From: Flammeovirga agarivorans
GTDB lineage: Bacteria > Bacteroidota > Bacteroidia > Cytophagales > Flammeovirgaceae
Direction: 5' to 3'
Assembly: GCF_012641475.1 (NCBI RefSeq)
Contig: NZ_JABAIL010000003.1
Location: forward strand, 310,001-374,000
Length of the DNA: 64,000 nucleotides
Position 1 is the stretch's first letter, and every line of letters begins with the position of its first letter. Below the pieces are notes generated by a model. That model was not told the DNA's origin, made no database searches, and saw only the letters and a program-made list of their open reading frames with translations. This document shows positions 1 through 9,041 of the stretch, piece by piece. The position numbers and the translations under genes are program-made.

Positions 1-953
1 AATTGATTCTCTTCTTCAAGGTTATCTTTTAGTTCTTTGACTTCCTTTAATGCTTTCGTTAATTCAAGATTTGTTTTCTTCAGTGCTTTCTCCGTTTCTC
101 TTCTGTGTGAGATATCTTTGAAAGTAACTACAGCACCAATCAATTCATTGTTGTTATTAAATAATGGTGTACTTACATATTCGACAGGAAATGATGTGCC
201 GTCTTTTCGCCAAAATACTTCATCATCACTATGGTGTACTTTACCATCTTTAAAGGAGGCATAAATATTACAATCATGTTTATGATAATGAGACCCATCA
301 GGTTTTGTATGGTGGATTAATTCATGTTGAGAAACATCTAACATTTCCTCCAAAGAATATCCAACAAGCTTTACTGCCGCTTCATTTGCAAATGTAGTTC
401 TGCCCATCGTATCGAGCCCATAAATTCCTTCTCCTGCTGATTGAAGTATAGATTCATGGTGTCTTTGTAAGTCGTGAAGTTGTTTTAGCAGTGCTTTTTT
501 CTCTTCATTGGTAGAAACATGGTCTTTGTTACTTGTACTATCTCCAGTATTGATTTCACCAATTACTTGTAGAGCTTCTTTAAGCTGTTCTCGTAATTGT
601 ACAATCTCTGTTATATCATGGCATTTGGTAAAGCAAATGATTCCAGTATCTATGGCAACACTGGTAAAACTCATTTCCACATCTAAATATTGATCATTTT
701 TATCAATGATTGTAGTTTCATGGCGTGTCGTCTTATTCTGTTTTAATTCTTTCCATATTTTTTTCCACTCTCTTTTCGATAGATTTTCATCTATATCTAG
801 AATAGAAACTTTTCCGAGGTCATTGTCACAGTAACCACATTTTTCTAAGAAAGAATCATTACACTTATCTATGTGTCCATCTTCTGTCACCCAAAAAATT
901 AGATCAGAAGTAGAGTTTAATGCAATCTCTGACCATTTTTCATCCCAAACCAT
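1..953 (-). CDS. PAS-domain sensor regulator, partial (C-terminus outside window)
   Basis: This is my own reading of the minus strand, open from an ATG at 953 to the window edge (317 codons). The first ~125 residues form one PAS domain (start MVWDEKWSEIALNSTSDLIFW). A polar linker follows, then a second PAS domain from about residue 165 (QSAGEGIYGLDTMGRTTFAN, with a conserved FWRKDG segment). After it comes a coiled coil ending in LKEVKELKDNLEEENQ. That coiled coil is the usual linker ahead of the AAA+ domain in FhlA-type sigma-54 activators, so a sigma-54 activator is my best guess. A histidine kinase is possible because the output domain is not visible. It diverges from the Rieske-fusion gene. 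Confidence 0.8.
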   Translation of the reverse strand, partial: MVWDEKWSEIALNSTSDLIFWVTEDGHIDKCNDSFLEKCGYCDNDLGKVSILDIDENLSKREWKKIWKELKQNKTTRHETTIIDKNDQYLDVEMSFTSVAIDTGIICFTKCHDITEIVQLREQLKEALQVIGEINTGDSTSNKDHVSTNEEKKALLKQLHDLQRHHESILQSAGEGIYGLDTMGRTTFANEAAVKLVGYSLEEMLDVSQHELIHHTKPDGSHYHKHDCNIYASFKDGKVHHSDDEVFWRKDGTSFPVEYVSTPLFNNNNELIGAVVTFKDISHRRETEKALKKTNLELTKALKEVKELKDNLEEENQ

Positions 954-1259
954 CTTTTGAAGAAATTATGAAAGCCTTATTGAATAGTAAATAAATGTAA
1001 AGATATGGATAACTTTTATAATTACTCTAAAATTTTGCCAATATAATGGCATTTTCATTAAATATTGTCGCCTTTTTTCTTTTGTAAAACAAGTATTATG
1101 TGCGTAAATTATTGATATTAAGTCAATTACGTTTAAATGGTATGCCTGTTGTATTTAGATGTTTGAACGATAGGTATTCTAGTTCGCTTATATGAAGTTC
1201 TATCGTGTTATCATCTGCACTTATTCGGCTCATTATTTCAATTTTAAATACTCTCTCAA
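954..1259. promoter_or_regulatory. Divergent intergenic region with two opposed half-sites
   Basis: This 306-bp AT-rich gap separates two divergent genes and must hold both promoters. Around 1034-1043 the minus strand reads ATATTGGCAA, and at 1059-1066 the plus strand reads AAATATTG. These resemble halves of the motif found near 10.95 and 16.24 kb. No open frame of note is present. The operator role is inference. Confidence 0.3.
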
Positions 1260-2864
1260 ATGAAAAAAGTAAAACTTATAGAAGTTTCAAAACTATCAGA
1301 AAAAAAGCCTGAAGCTTTCCAAGTAAATGGTTTAGATCTTGTTGTCGTAAAGTATGATGACAATATTTCAGTATTGTATGGAAGGTGTTTACATAGAGGG
1401 GCTTTAATGGCTGACGGTTCCATTGATGGTCATAACCTTATTTGTGGTCTTCATGGCTGGGATTACAGGTATGATACTGGTGTAAGTGAATACAATAATG
1501 CTGAAGCACTTCATAAGTTTACTGAAATTATTGAAGATGGTTTCTTGTATGTTGATGAAAATGAGATCAATGCATATTTGGTAACAAATCCTCAACCTTT
1601 TAATAGGGAAGAGTATCTAGGACAATATGCTGATACAAATCCTGAAGATACAGAACCATATACCAATTATATTAAACAATTAGCAAAGTATGGTTTAAAG
1701 AAAACGGGCAAGCATGGTCCCTCATCTTCAATGGGAGTGGATCGGAATACCCTACCAAAATGGGAGCAAATACAGTTTCTTCCTGCACAATTATCAAAAC
1801 GCCCATTATTAGATGAGGAAGAAGTAACAACGCAAACAATTATTGGTAAAAAAGCAAAGAAACCTCTTGTTCTTGATATCCCCCTCTTTGTTTCTGATAT
1901 GAGTTTTGGAGCACTTTCAAAAGAATCGAAGATAGCAATGGCTATGGGAGCAGAAAAAGTAGGTACAGGTATATGTAGTGGCGAGGGTGGAATGTTACCT
2001 GAGGAACAGAAAGAAAATTCAAAATATTTTTATGAGTTGGCTTCAGGAAAATTTGGTTTCTCTTGGGGTAAAGTTTTAAAAGCACAAGCCTTTCATTTTA
2101 AGGCAGGTCAAGGGGCAAAGACTGGAACAGGTGGTCACTTGCCTGGATCAAAAGTGACGGAAGAAATTGCAAAAGTAAGAGGGTTAGAAAAAGGTCAGTC
2201 TGCTATTTCTCCATCTACCTTTACAGACCTTAAGACTGTTGACGATTATAGAAGTTTTGCCGAAGAAGTAAGAGAAAGAACTGGTGGAATACCTATTGGT
2301 TTTAAAATGGCTGCATCAAGAATTGAAGAGGATATAGATTTTGCCCTTGCTGTTGGGGTCGATTATATCATCCTTGATGGAAGAGGAGGGGGAACTGGTG
2401 CTGCTCCAAATATTTTAAAAGATAATATAAATGTACCTACCATTCCGGCATTAGCAAGAGCGCGTAGACATTTAGATCAGGTAGGAGCAAAGGATGTGAC
2501 TTTAATTATCACAGGAGGGTTAAGAGTAGCAGATGATTTTGTAAAAGCAATGATGTTAGGAGCAGATGCTATTGCAGTAGCCAATTCCGCAATGCAAGCA
2601 ATTGGTTGTCTTGGAATGAGAGCTTGCTCAACAAATAATTGCTCCGTAGGTATAGCGACACAAAAAGATCACTTAAGAAAGCGATTAAGTATTGCCAAAT
2701 CTGCAAAACAACTTTCTAATTTCTTTGAAGCAACTACAGATCTCATGAAGGTTGTAGCTAGAGCATGTGGACACCATGACTTTCAAGAGTTTAATTTCTC
2801 AGATTTATCAACTCTCGATTATAAAATACATCAGTTAACTCAAATACGATTTGCCGGGTATTAG
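1260..2864 (+). CDS. Rieske [2Fe-2S] / glutamate synthase-like FMN domain fusion protein
   Basis: The protein has 534 residues. The first ~110 form a Rieske ferredoxin domain with the ligand pairs C43-x-H45 and C62-x2-H65 (CLHRG and CGLHGWDY). From about residue 150 to the end it matches the FMN-binding synthase domain of GltB-type glutamate synthases, with a glycine-rich GTGGHLPGSKV loop, SPSTFTDLKTVDDYR and a CSTNNCSVGIATQ iron-sulfur-like segment near residue 460. The amidotransferase domain of true glutamate synthase is absent, so a flavin-dependent oxidoreductase fed by the Rieske centre is likely. The natural substrate is unknown. No signal peptide is seen, so it should be cytoplasmic. 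It precedes selO on the same strand by 63 bp. Confidence 0.85.
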   Translation: MKKVKLIEVSKLSEKKPEAFQVNGLDLVVVKYDDNISVLYGRCLHRGALMADGSIDGHNLICGLHGWDYRYDTGVSEYNNAEALHKFTEIIEDGFLYVDENEINAYLVTNPQPFNREEYLGQYADTNPEDTEPYTNYIKQLAKYGLKKTGKHGPSSSMGVDRNTLPKWEQIQFLPAQLSKRPLLDEEEVTTQTIIGKKAKKPLVLDIPLFVSDMSFGALSKESKIAMAMGAEKVGTGICSGEGGMLPEEQKENSKYFYELASGKFGFSWGKVLKAQAFHFKAGQGAKTGTGGHLPGSKVTEEIAKVRGLEKGQSAISPSTFTDLKTVDDYRSFAEEVRERTGGIPIGFKMAASRIEEDIDFALAVGVDYIILDGRGGGTGAAPNILKDNINVPTIPALARARRHLDQVGAKDVTLIITGGLRVADDFVKAMMLGADAIAVANSAMQAIGCLGMRACSTNNCSVGIATQKDHLRKRLSIAKSAKQLSNFFEATTDLMKVVARACGHHDFQEFNFSDLSTLDYKIHQLTQIRFAGY

Positions 2865-2927
2865 TACTAATTAAAAAATCTATTTTAATCTATCTATCAA
2901 TAAATTATAACTCATCATTCAATCAAA

Positions 2928-4496
2928 ATGAACATTCAATTAAAAGATGCCTTTGTCCGTCAATTACCTGCGGACCCTAACACTGAAAATACCATTAGGC
3001 AAGTTTACGAATCATGTTTTTCTTATGTCACCCCCAATAATGAAATAAAACCCACTTTAATTCATGGTTCAAAAGAAGTGGGAAGTTTATTAGGAATAAA
3101 TAATGAGGATTTTGATACGAAAGATTTTCTTAATTATTTCTCAGGAAAAAAAGTAATAGAAGGTTCTACTCCTTATGCAATGTGTTATGGGGGGCATCAA
3201 TTTGGTCATTGGTCTGGACAACTAGGTGATGGTCGAGCAATAAATATTGGTGAGGTAGAATATGACCATAAAAAATGGGCTGTCCAATTAAAAGGAGCAG
3301 GGAAGACTCCTTATTCAAGACAAGGGGACGGTCTAGCAGTAATGAGGTCTTCTATACGAGAACATTTATGTAGTGAAGCTATGTATCATTTAGGGGTACC
3401 TTCAACTCGTTCTTTATCACTAATGAAATCGGGTAATGAAGTACTCAGAGATATGTTTTATGATGGCAATGCCGCCTATGAAAAAGGAGCTATTGTGTGT
3501 CGTATTGCTGAAAGCTTTGTTCGCTTTGGGAATATTGAAATTTTTGCAAGACGAGGAGATAAGAAGAACTTGAAGCGTCTAGTTGATTATATCATTGATG
3601 AGTTCTACCCTGAGGTGAAAATGGATGTCAATCCTTATATTTCATTCTTTAAAAAAGTGATGGACCACACTCTAGAGATGGTTATTCATTGGCAAAGAAT
3701 AGGCTTTGTACATGGTGTGATGAATACAGATAATATGTCTGTTTTAGGACTTACTATGGACTACGGTCCTTATGGTTGGATGGAAAGTTATACTCCAGAC
3801 TGGACTCCTAATACATCAGATGTAAATCATCGTTATTCATTTCAAAATCAACCAGCAATTGCTCAATGGAACTTATATCAACTTGCAAATGCTTTATTTG
3901 TTTTAGTCGGGGAAGGTAAACCTCTGGAAGATATTATCTCTCAATATCATGCTGATTATCAAGTGAAATATTTGGAAATGATGAAGACTAAATTAGGATT
4001 GGAGAAGTATTCCGAAAAGGATGAAAAACTAATATCAGATCTACTTGAGGTGATGGAGTTAACCAATACAGATATGACCATATTTTTTAGAAACTTATCT
4101 AAAGTATCTAAAAAGAGTCTGATCCATAATATATATTCTGAAATAGAGCTGATTAAAAGTGCTTTTTATGAGCTTCATAAAGTAGATAAGCAAGCATTAA
4201 ATCAATGGTACGATTGGTTATCTGAATATTTAAAACGTTTAGAAATTGAAGACCTCACTGATGATGAACGTAAAATGAAAATGAATGCCGTCAATCCCAA
4301 GTATATACTAAGGAATTATATTTCTCAGATGATTATTGATAAGGCCGAAATAGAAGACTATTCATTATTAGAAGAGATTTATACGCTTCTTCAAAATCCA
4401 TATGATGAGCAAGAAGAGCATGAGAAATGGTTTGCCAAAAGACCTGATTGGGCTGAAAATAAAGCAGGGTGTTCAAGGTTATCCTGTAGCTCGTAA
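2928..4496 (+). CDS. selO: SelO/YdiU protein adenylyltransferase
   Basis: The 522-residue product is full length for the SelO (YdiU, UPF0061) pseudokinase-fold family. This family transfers AMP from ATP to Ser, Thr or Tyr of target proteins and is linked to redox stress. Family signatures are clear: GGHQFGHWSGQLGDGRA, the MRSSIREHLCSEAM helix, AESFVRFG, and the active-site block HGVMNTDNMSVLGLTMDYGP. The extreme C-terminus is CSS, matching the conserved Cys (selenocysteine in animals) three residues from the end. It lies 63 bp after the Rieske fusion. A DUF427 gene follows after a weak hairpin, so they may be co-transcribed. Confidence 0.95.
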   Translation: MNIQLKDAFVRQLPADPNTENTIRQVYESCFSYVTPNNEIKPTLIHGSKEVGSLLGINNEDFDTKDFLNYFSGKKVIEGSTPYAMCYGGHQFGHWSGQLGDGRAINIGEVEYDHKKWAVQLKGAGKTPYSRQGDGLAVMRSSIREHLCSEAMYHLGVPSTRSLSLMKSGNEVLRDMFYDGNAAYEKGAIVCRIAESFVRFGNIEIFARRGDKKNLKRLVDYIIDEFYPEVKMDVNPYISFFKKVMDHTLEMVIHWQRIGFVHGVMNTDNMSVLGLTMDYGPYGWMESYTPDWTPNTSDVNHRYSFQNQPAIAQWNLYQLANALFVLVGEGKPLEDIISQYHADYQVKYLEMMKTKLGLEKYSEKDEKLISDLLEVMELTNTDMTIFFRNLSKVSKKSLIHNIYSEIELIKSAFYELHKVDKQALNQWYDWLSEYLKRLEIEDLTDDERKMKMNAVNPKYILRNYISQMIIDKAEIEDYSLLEEIYTLLQNPYDEQEEHEKWFAKRPDWAENKAGCSRLSCSS

Positions 4497-4518
4497 ATAA
4501 TTAATTTGTACTAGGTAT

Positions 4519-4555
4519 AAGAGGTTGAGAAGTTCTAATCTTGACCTCTTTATCA
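4519..4555 (+). terminator. Hairpin after selO
   Basis: AAGAGGT at 4519-4525 pairs with ACCTCTT at 4544-4550, with an additional inner AGA/TCT pairing. The following bases are only moderately T-rich, so this is a weak terminator or an mRNA-end hairpin. It lies between selO and the DUF427 gene. Confidence 0.45.
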
Positions 4556-4580
4556 CTTATGATTGTTAAATAAAAATAAA

Positions 4581-4865
4581 ATGTACTACGTAAAATATAA
4601 AGATCAAATTATAGCACAAGAGGAAGATGTAATTGAAGATTGTGGTACTAAATACTTTCCTTTACAAGCTGTAGATCAAACTTTCTTAGTTGAGTCTAAT
4701 TTTAGAAGTTCTTGCTTATTTAAAAATACTGCGACTTATTATCATGTTAAGGTAGGGAATGACCTTTTTGAAAATGCAGCATGGACGTATCTGGACCCTG
4801 ATCCTGAGAAAAAGGAAATAAAAGGAAGAATCGCTTTCGCTGAAGAGTTACTTGATAAGCAGTAA
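4581..4865 (+). CDS. DUF427 domain protein
   Basis: The 94-residue protein belongs to DUF427, a small beta-rich family of unknown biochemical role. Family landmarks are KYFPLQAVDQTFL, the CLFKNTATYYHV core and NAAWTYLDPDPE near the C-terminus. I place the start at the ATG at 4581 (MYYVKYKDQII). An upstream TTG at 4563 is in frame, but it adds only six residues and does not resemble the family N-terminus. A second DUF427 paralogue lies at 9042-9323 in the redox operon. No function is proposed. Confidence 0.85.
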   Translation: MYYVKYKDQIIAQEEDVIEDCGTKYFPLQAVDQTFLVESNFRSSCLFKNTATYYHVKVGNDLFENAAWTYLDPDPEKKEIKGRIAFAEELLDKQ

Positions 4866-5154
4866 CAAATGAAACTATCTACTGTTGTTTTATCTAATTT
4901 AGTAATTAGGTGATCATGGGTAAAAATAAGGATACAACTATGTAAGAAATAGCCTAATTCCTTGTAATAGAAAGTAAAGTATAAGTGCTCCATATAAATA
5001 GTAATGGAGATTTCTTTTGGTTCTTTTACACAGTGATTTCACTCCTTAAAATATTTAGTTATAGTGTTTTAAATATACCTTTAAAATAACTCGTAATAAG
5101 TTATTAACCAAGTGTTTATTGTAGGGTTTTCAAAATATATGTCAAAGAAAAGAT

Positions 5155-6630
5155 ATGAAAAAAGGTTTACCAAATAGGAGTGCTGATTATTCAGCCTGGT
5201 ATAATGAATTAGTAAAAAAAACAGATCTAGCCGAAAACTCAGCGGTGCGAGGATCGATGATTATAAAACCATATGGTTTTGCAATTTGGGAAAAAATGCA
5301 ACAAGCTTTAGATAAGATGTTTAAAGATACTGGGCATGTGAATGCTTATTTTCCATTGTTAATACCAAAATCATATTTAAGTAAAGAGGCAGATCATGTG
5401 GATGGTTTTGCTAAAGAGTGTGCAGTTGTTACTCATTATCGACTAAAAAATACAGAAGGAGAAGATGGAGTAATAGTAGACCCAGATGCAAAATTAGAGG
5501 AGGAACTTATTATAAGGCCGACCTCCGAAACGGTAATCTGGAATACATACAAAAGTTGGATACAATCATATAGAGACTTACCATTACTAGTTAATCAATG
5601 GGCTAATGTTATGCGGTGGGAAATGCGTACGCGTCTTTTTCTACGAACGGCCGAATTTCTATGGCAAGAAGGACACACTGCTCATGCTACTAAAGAAGAA
5701 GCCATAAATGAAACCAAACAAATGTTGGATGTTTATGCTGATTTTGCTGAAAACTTCATGGCTGTACCAGTAATTAAAGGAATTAAGACAGAGAATGAAA
5801 AGTTTGCAGGTGCTGTCAGTACATTTACTATCGAGGCGCTAATGCAAGATGGTAAGGCTTTACAAGCAGGTACATCACACTTTTTAGGCCAAAACTTTGC
5901 AAAGGCTTTTGATGTGAAATTCTCTGATAAAGAAAATAATTTACAACATGTATGGGGGACATCTTGGGGTGTATCTACCCGTTTAATGGGTGCACTAATT
6001 ATGGCACATTCTGATGATGAAGGATTGGTGTTACCACCTAAATTAGCTCCTATACAAGTTGTTATTGTTCCTATTTCTAAAAATCAAGAAGAATTGGAAC
6101 AGATTAATGAAAGAGTGAAAATTATTCAGAAAGAATTGAAAGAGCTTGATATTACTGTGAAGTATGATGACAGAGATTCACTTCGTCCTGGTTTTAAATA
6201 TGCTGACTGGGAATTAAAGGGTGTACCAGTGCGAATTTCTATAGGTAAACGAGATATTGACAACGGTAGTGTCGAAGTGGTAAGACGAGATACAAAGGAG
6301 AAAAATAGTTACAGTCTTAATAATATCTCTGAAACAATTGCGGAGTTATTGGATAATATCCAACAGAATATCTTTAACAGTGCTTTGAGTTACAGAAGTC
6401 AAAACATTACAAAAGTGGATCACTTCGACGAATTTAAAAAAGTACTTGATGAAAAAGGCGGTTTTATTTCAGCACATTGGGATGGTACCGTTGAAACAGA
6501 GAAAAAGATCAAGGAATTAACTAAAGCAACAATTAGATGTATTCCATTAGATAATCTTCAAGAAGAAGGAAAATGTGTTTATACTGGTAATCCTTCCAGT
6601 CAAAGGGTATTATTTGCCAAAGCATATTAA
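5155..6630 (+). CDS. proS: Prolyl-tRNA synthetase, type 3 (archaeal/eukaryotic-like)
   Basis: The 491-residue product charges tRNA-Pro with proline in the cytoplasm. The N-terminal class II catalytic core includes the motif 2 stretch [20 protein letters not shown] and [15 protein letters not shown]. The anticodon-binding domain begins near residue 300 ([18 protein letters not shown]), and the C-terminal zinc-like domain ends in a Tyr (FAKAY), as in the ProS type-3 subfamily. The start at 5155 fits the family N-terminus ([19 protein letters not shown]). An upstream ATG at 5139 is out of frame. The gene stands alone behind a 289-bp gap and ends at a strong bidirectional terminator. Confidence 0.97.
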   Translation: MKKGLPNRSADYSAWYNELVKKTDLAENSAVRGSMIIKPYGFAIWEKMQQALDKMFKDTGHVNAYFPLLIPKSYLSKEADHVDGFAKECAVVTHYRLKNTEGEDGVIVDPDAKLEEELIIRPTSETVIWNTYKSWIQSYRDLPLLVNQWANVMRWEMRTRLFLRTAEFLWQEGHTAHATKEEAINETKQMLDVYADFAENFMAVPVIKGIKTENEKFAGAVSTFTIEALMQDGKALQAGTSHFLGQNFAKAFDVKFSDKENNLQHVWGTSWGVSTRLMGALIMAHSDDEGLVLPPKLAPIQVVIVPISKNQEELEQINERVKIIQKELKELDITVKYDDRDSLRPGFKYADWELKGVPVRISIGKRDIDNGSVEVVRRDTKEKNSYSLNNISETIAELLDNIQQNIFNSALSYRSQNITKVDHFDEFKKVLDEKGGFISAHWDGTVETEKKIKELTKATIRCIPLDNLQEEGKCVYTGNPSSQRVLFAKAY

Positions 6631-6647
6631 TTAAATACTTAGTAAGT

Positions 6648-6678
6648 AAAAAAGGCCTCTTAATATAGAGGCCTTTTT
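6648..6678. terminator. Bidirectional rho-independent terminator
   Basis: A perfect GC-rich stem, GGCCTCT at 6654-6660 and AGAGGCC at 6667-6673, with a six-base loop is flanked by A-runs on the left and T-runs on the right. It therefore works in both directions, serving proS from one side and the minus-strand gene ending at 6692 from the other. Confidence 0.92.
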
Positions 6679-6691
6679 GTTAATTGAAATT

Positions 6692-7123
6692 TTAGTTTGA
6701 TGATGAAATTAGGAAAGGATAGATCGGGATAGTAAAAAGATATTGACTGCTAATTAATTGAATAGAAAGAAATCTTGTATCTGAATTTGTAATTAAGTGA
6801 TTGAGGATTGTCTTCATTACCTCAATCTTATTTAGAGGCAGGGAAGATTCTTTCTTTAAAATGTGTTGTATCGATTTTGGTACCTGATTGGTGTAGTGTT
6901 CTAATCTCATTAGGAAGAAATAAAAGCTATCTTCTTTAAATATATATAATATAGGTATTGTTCTTTCTTTGGTATGAAATAGAATTACACCTGTATATTC
7001 TAATCCCTTCTCTAGGTTAGAGAATTTTTTTCTTTCTTGATAAAAGGCATCTTGAAGTATATTGAGTAAGTCTAAATGATTGACCTTTAATGACAAATTG
7101 TTAGAAGTAGAGAGTGATTTCAT
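6692..7123 (-). CDS. Hypothetical protein, 143 aa
   Basis: I do not recognise this protein. It has 143 residues, no signal peptide and no membrane segment. It looks like a small alpha/beta domain: GVILFHTKERTIPILYIF is followed by a helix and a second strand-rich end, FLSIQLISSQYLFTIPI. Its size, its MKSL start and its order of secondary structure resemble the unrecognised gene at 15628-16086, which sits at the other end of the same minus-strand cluster. A remote relationship is possible but not proven. It lies last in the group led from about 10.7 kb, separated by a UUCG hairpin. Confidence 0.65.
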   Translation of the reverse strand: MKSLSTSNNLSLKVNHLDLLNILQDAFYQERKKFSNLEKGLEYTGVILFHTKERTIPILYIFKEDSFYFFLMRLEHYTNQVPKSIQHILKKESSLPLNKIEVMKTILNHLITNSDTRFLSIQLISSQYLFTIPIYPFLISSSN

Positions 7124-7149
7124 AACTTTTTCTTTTATGGAACATAAAA

Positions 7150-7175
7150 TTAGGCCACCGAAGTGGCCCTTAAGA
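7150..7175 (-). terminator. UUCG-capped hairpin
   Basis: Read on the minus strand this is GGCCAC-TTCG-GTGGCC followed by TAATTTT, a six-base-pair GC stem closed by the very stable C(UUCG)G tetraloop. It lies between the stop of the flavin reductase (7195) and the start of the 143-aa gene (7123). It could be a terminator with some read-through or a 3'-end stabiliser. Confidence 0.65.
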
Positions 7176-7194
7176 AACTCTGATAAATTGACTA

Positions 7195-8553
7195 TTAAAA
7201 CATATACTTAATATCAGAGGAGTAGCTAGGGTAGGCAAATACAATAGCTTGCAAAGCTGCGATTGTCATGCCTTGGTTAATGGCCATAGTGATAACATTA
7301 ATTTGTTCTTCAGCACCAGGACCTATGATGTGTGCTCCAAGTATTTTTTTTGTGCTTTTATCCACAATTGTCTTGAAACCAGAATACTTTTCATTTACCC
7401 TTACTGATGAATACCAATTTTGTGTCTTTTTAAATTTAACCTCAACGTCTAATCCTTTTTGTTTGACTTCTTCTTCAGAAATACCTACACTGGCAATAGG
7501 TGGTAAAGTATAAACAATACTTGGTATGGCAGGGTAAACAGTTTTATCAACATCTTTTCTTGCTAATAAATTTTTACCGGCAGTGTTAGCTTCAAGTCCA
7601 GCAACGGGAGTTAAATTTGGTTTTCCAGTATCAGCACAATCACCTGCAGCAAATACCTTTGGATTGGAAATGCTTCTTTGGAATTCATTAACCACCACCC
7701 CTTTTTTCGTTGTTTTTACATGAATAGCTTCTAAGTTTAAATCTTCAATATTGGCACTTCTTCCTGCGCCATGTACAATAAGATCACAAGCTAATTGTTC
7801 AGTACCCTTTGGGGTAGTGTAAGTAATTGTGTAATGATCACGTTCCTTCTCGATTTTTTGAATAGAGCTATTGAAATTAATATTTACCCCTAATTCTCTA
7901 CTTTTTTGTACTTGCATTTCCACTAGATCTTGATCAAAATGGTTGAGTATTTTATTACCTCTTTGCAGAATGGTAACTTCGTTAACACCTCCTCTTTTAG
8001 AAATTTGGGCAAATTCAAAAGAAATAAACCCTCCGCCAATAAATACAATGCGGTTTGGTTTTTCTTCTAATTCAAGAAAGTCTGTACTTGTATTTACATA
8101 CTCTTCTCCTTGAATCCCAAGTGGTGTAGGAGCAGCCCCCGTTGCAATATGGAAATACTCACTTTCTAGTTTATCATTCCCTACTTGAAGACTTCCGTCA
8201 TCATTAAATCTAGCTTTTCCATAAAACTCTTTTATACCCAATTTCTGTAATGATTTCTCTACTTTTTCAGGCATAGGCTCAATAAATGAATTCTTAAAAG
8301 TATTCATTTGTTTCCAGTTAATATGAGGCCTTGAAGTGGTCAGTCCTTTCTCAGACATTCTTTCAAAAGCATCAATTCCTTCACTTACAGCTAGGAACAT
8401 TTTTTTAGGATCACATCCTCGTAGCATACATGTTCCTCCATATTGTAATTCTTCAACGATACCTACATTCCATCCTTGAGTAGCACATGACCGAGCAACA
8501 CTAGTTCCAGCAGAACCAGCACCAATAACAATAAGATCAAATTTATTTTCCAT
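7195..8553 (-). CDS. FAD-dependent pyridine nucleotide-disulfide oxidoreductase
   Basis: The 452-residue product belongs to the glutathione reductase/lipoamide dehydrogenase/mercuric reductase-like family. The FAD-binding GAGSAG motif is near residues 11-16. The redox disulfide is C42-x4-C47 in the sequence GGTCMLRGCDPKK. A second Rossmann motif (GGGFISFEFA) binds NAD(P)H, and AAGDCAD contacts FAD. The dimerisation domain is complete, but the usual His-Glu pair (HPTxxE) is replaced by FAYPSYSSD. This is seen in a mercuric-reductase-like subgroup with uncharacterised substrate. Thioredoxin lies just upstream, so thiol or quinone chemistry is a reasonable inference. It is the last clear gene of the 10.7-7.2 kb operon. 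Confidence 0.9.
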   Translation of the reverse strand: MENKFDLIVIGAGSAGTSVARSCATQGWNVGIVEELQYGGTCMLRGCDPKKMFLAVSEGIDAFERMSEKGLTTSRPHINWKQMNTFKNSFIEPMPEKVEKSLQKLGIKEFYGKARFNDDGSLQVGNDKLESEYFHIATGAAPTPLGIQGEEYVNTSTDFLELEEKPNRIVFIGGGFISFEFAQISKRGGVNEVTILQRGNKILNHFDQDLVEMQVQKSRELGVNINFNSSIQKIEKERDHYTITYTTPKGTEQLACDLIVHGAGRSANIEDLNLEAIHVKTTKKGVVVNEFQRSISNPKVFAAGDCADTGKPNLTPVAGLEANTAGKNLLARKDVDKTVYPAIPSIVYTLPPIASVGISEEEVKQKGLDVEVKFKKTQNWYSSVRVNEKYSGFKTIVDKSTKKILGAHIIGPGAEEQINVITMAINQGMTIAALQAIVFAYPSYSSDIKYMF

Positions 8554-8599
8554 TTTCTTTTTAGTGAGATTAATTTGAGAGAAGAGAGGGGGGAGAAGA

Positions 8600-8633
8600 A
8601 AGAGCTATTTTCAGTATACAATAGCTCTTTTTA
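8600..8633. terminator. Hairpin between thioredoxin and flavin reductase genes
   Basis: A perfect ten-base-pair stem pairs AAGAGCTATT at 8600-8609 with AATAGCTCTT at 8620-8629. A T-run follows on the plus strand, but on the transcribed minus strand the tail is pyrimidine-mixed. It may reduce rather than stop transcription into the downstream reductase gene. Confidence 0.5.
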
Positions 8634-8638
8634 TTAAA

Positions 8639-8998
8639 TTATTTGATGTTAAATTCAGCTTCAAATGCTTTTATAAAGTCATTTTTTTGAAGGGCTCCTT
8701 TTTGCATTTTTGGGATACCTTCTTTTGGAATAAATAATAATGATGGGATACTTTTTATACCAAACATGGCAGACAACTCTTGCTCCACTTCAGTGTTTAC
8801 TTTATATATATCAATTTTCCCATCGTATTCAGATGCTAACTCATCTAGAATCGGAGCAACCATTTTACATGGTCCACACCAATCTGCGTAAAAGTCAATA
8901 AGAACAGGTTTATCCCCTTTGAAGTTCCAATCTTTACCTTTAGTATAATCGAAAATTTTCTCTTTAAAATCCTCTAAGTTTAACTGTATTGCTGACAT
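8639..8998 (-). CDS. Thioredoxin
   Basis: The 119-residue cytoplasmic thioredoxin carries the classical active site WCGPC, with cysteines at residues 41 and 44 (FYADWCGPCKMVAP). The cis-proline loop is GIKSIPSLLFIP. Length and order of elements match canonical thioredoxin, and there is no signal peptide. It lies between a DUF427 gene and a flavin disulfide reductase on the same strand, which suggests the three act together in thiol redox control. Whether it is the housekeeping thioredoxin or an operon-specific one cannot be decided here. Confidence 0.95.
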   Translation of the reverse strand: MSAIQLNLEDFKEKIFDYTKGKDWNFKGDKPVLIDFYADWCGPCKMVAPILDELASEYDGKIDIYKVNTEVEQELSAMFGIKSIPSLLFIPKEGIPKMQKGALQKNDFIKAFEAEFNIK

Positions 8999-9041
8999 AA
9001 TATTCTATTTTTCTGTTGATTGATAATTTGAATGGTGGAAT

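Noticed and set aside
4742-4993. 83-codon minus-strand frame overlapping the DUF427 gene
   Set aside because: It runs antisense through a supported gene, and its remaining part has no recognisable features.
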